Shown piece after piece: positions 63,486 to 64,000 of a stretch of 64,000 bases of DNA. The DNA is taken from positions 124,001-188,000 of the forward strand of contig NZ_RSED01000003.1 of the NCBI RefSeq assembly GCF_003933735.1. The letters run 5' to 3'. Source of the stretch: Aquabacterium soli. GTDB taxonomy: Bacteria; Pseudomonadota; Gammaproteobacteria; Burkholderiales; Burkholderiaceae_C. A program made the translations under genes and the position numbers. Position 1 is the first letter of the stretch. Each line of letters begins with the position of its first letter. The notes below the pieces were generated by a model. It had not been told where the DNA came from and searched no databases. It worked only from the letters and a program-made list of their open reading frames with translations.

Positions 63486-64000
63486 ATGTCAAGCATCTCG
63501 AGCTGGATTGCCAATCTGTCGCTGCGCGGCAAGTTCGGTGTGTTGGGCTTGGTCGCCTTGACCATGGCGGCCGTCCCGTCAGGCATGGTGCTGCACGACG
63601 TGATCGCCAACGTGAAGGTGCTTCAAGCGGAACAAGACGGGCTGCAGCCCTCTCGGACCATGCTTGAGCTCATCCGCCTGACGCAGGAGCACCGAGGCCT
63701 GTCTGCTGCGGTGCTGGGCGGAGACCCCAGCAAGCAGGAAGCCCGTCAAGCCCGCCAGCAGGCCGTGGACCAGACTTACGATCTGCTGGCCCAGCAACTG
63801 TCCGCCGTGGGCCAGGCAGGCAGACTTCAACCCACGGTAGAAAAAGCGCGCAGTGCCTGGCAGGCTCTGCAAAAGGACGTGACCGGCGGCGGGCTCAAGC
63901 CTGCAGAGAGTCTGCAGCGCCATACCCAGCTTGTGGCTCAGCTGCTCTTGCTGCTGGAGGATGAAATGTCCGTCAGCGGCATGGCCCTGGATGCCGATGT
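63486..64000 (+). CDS. Chemoreceptor-like (methyl-accepting chemotaxis type) membrane sensor, partial
   Basis: First 171 codons; the window ends inside the gene. MSSISSWIANLSLRGKFGVL leads into TM1 at about 17-37. The periplasmic part is helical with the conserved four-helix/NIT-type sensor signature LTQEHRGLSAAVLGG at 66-80 and Gln/Ala-rich helices (ARQARQQAVDQTYDLLAQQL). The HAMP and signalling domains would lie beyond the window, so a histidine kinase or GGDEF output cannot be excluded. ATG 63486 is the only sensible start because the next Met is inside TM1. Confidence 0.75.
   Translation, partial: MSSISSWIANLSLRGKFGVLGLVALTMAAVPSGMVLHDVIANVKVLQAEQDGLQPSRTMLELIRLTQEHRGLSAAVLGGDPSKQEARQARQQAVDQTYDLLAQQLSAVGQAGRLQPTVEKARSAWQALQKDVTGGGLKPAESLQRHTQLVAQLLLLLEDEMSVSGMALDAD

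Overview
The window is about 64 kb of high-GC chromosomal DNA, almost fully coding. Gene content and order point to a betaproteobacterium of the order Burkholderiales, close to Comamonadaceae, Aquabacterium or Leptothrix. The evidence is the grpE-dnaK-x-dnaJ cluster, aceE-aceF-lpdA with a lipoyl domain on the E3 subunit, bdhA, a CzcI-type czc cluster, a CadR/P-type ATPase pair and many two-component and GGDEF proteins. The genus is inferred, not proven. I see no insertion sequence, integrase, prophage, CRISPR array or rRNA.

Layout. 1-5.0 kb (minus): a four-gene operon of TPR response regulator, soluble histidine kinase, GAF-HlyD adaptor and M50 membrane protease with a PqqD-like N-terminus (cut by the window edge). 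5.2-10.9 kb (minus): chaperone cluster hslR / grpE / dnaK / secreted unknown / dnaJ, with a sigma-32-like promoter before grpE. 10.9-12.8 kb: two unknown genes that look like a membrane-active toxin and a six-helix partner. 12.8-19.2 kb: mnmC, bdhA, an alpha/beta hydrolase, relA and tRNA-Val(GAC). 19.4-26.5 kb: housekeeping genes including rpiA, prlC and folD. 26.5-35.9 kb: a FixL/FixJ-like pair divergent from the pyruvate dehydrogenase operon.

36.2-39.8 kb: an orphan OmpR-type regulator, an AT-rich regulatory region with repeated TTGAATTCAA palindromes, and a four-gene envelope operon. That operon encodes an amphipathic helical protein, a lipoprotein, an FlgH-type L-ring lipoprotein far from any flagellar gene, and a periplasmic chalcone-isomerase-like protein. 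39.8-43.6 kb: Zn/Cd/Pb P-type ATPase, its divergent CadR-type regulator and a CDF exporter. 43.6-48.5 kb: two tandem diguanylate cyclases and a TPR protein with a glycosyltransferase-like C-terminus. 48.6-53.5 kb: isochorismatase-like hydrolase, divergent AraC-type regulator, two small envelope proteins and a hybrid sensor kinase. 53.5-60.6 kb (minus): a czcI-czcC-x-czcB-czcA-y heavy-metal RND operon whose periplasmic members share a His-rich N-terminal tag. 60.8-63.1 kb: two small unknown genes and a secreted lipoprotein. 63.5 kb to the end: the start of a chemoreceptor-like gene, preceded by a terminator hairpin only 14 nt before its start codon, which suggests transcription attenuation.

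The best candidates for undescribed biology are the FlgH-containing envelope operon, the PqqD-M50/GAF-HlyD export-like operon, the toxin/partner-like pair, the His-tagged czc periplasmic proteins and the attenuator-like leader at 63.35-63.47 kb. All function calls rest on reading motifs by eye; no database search was run.
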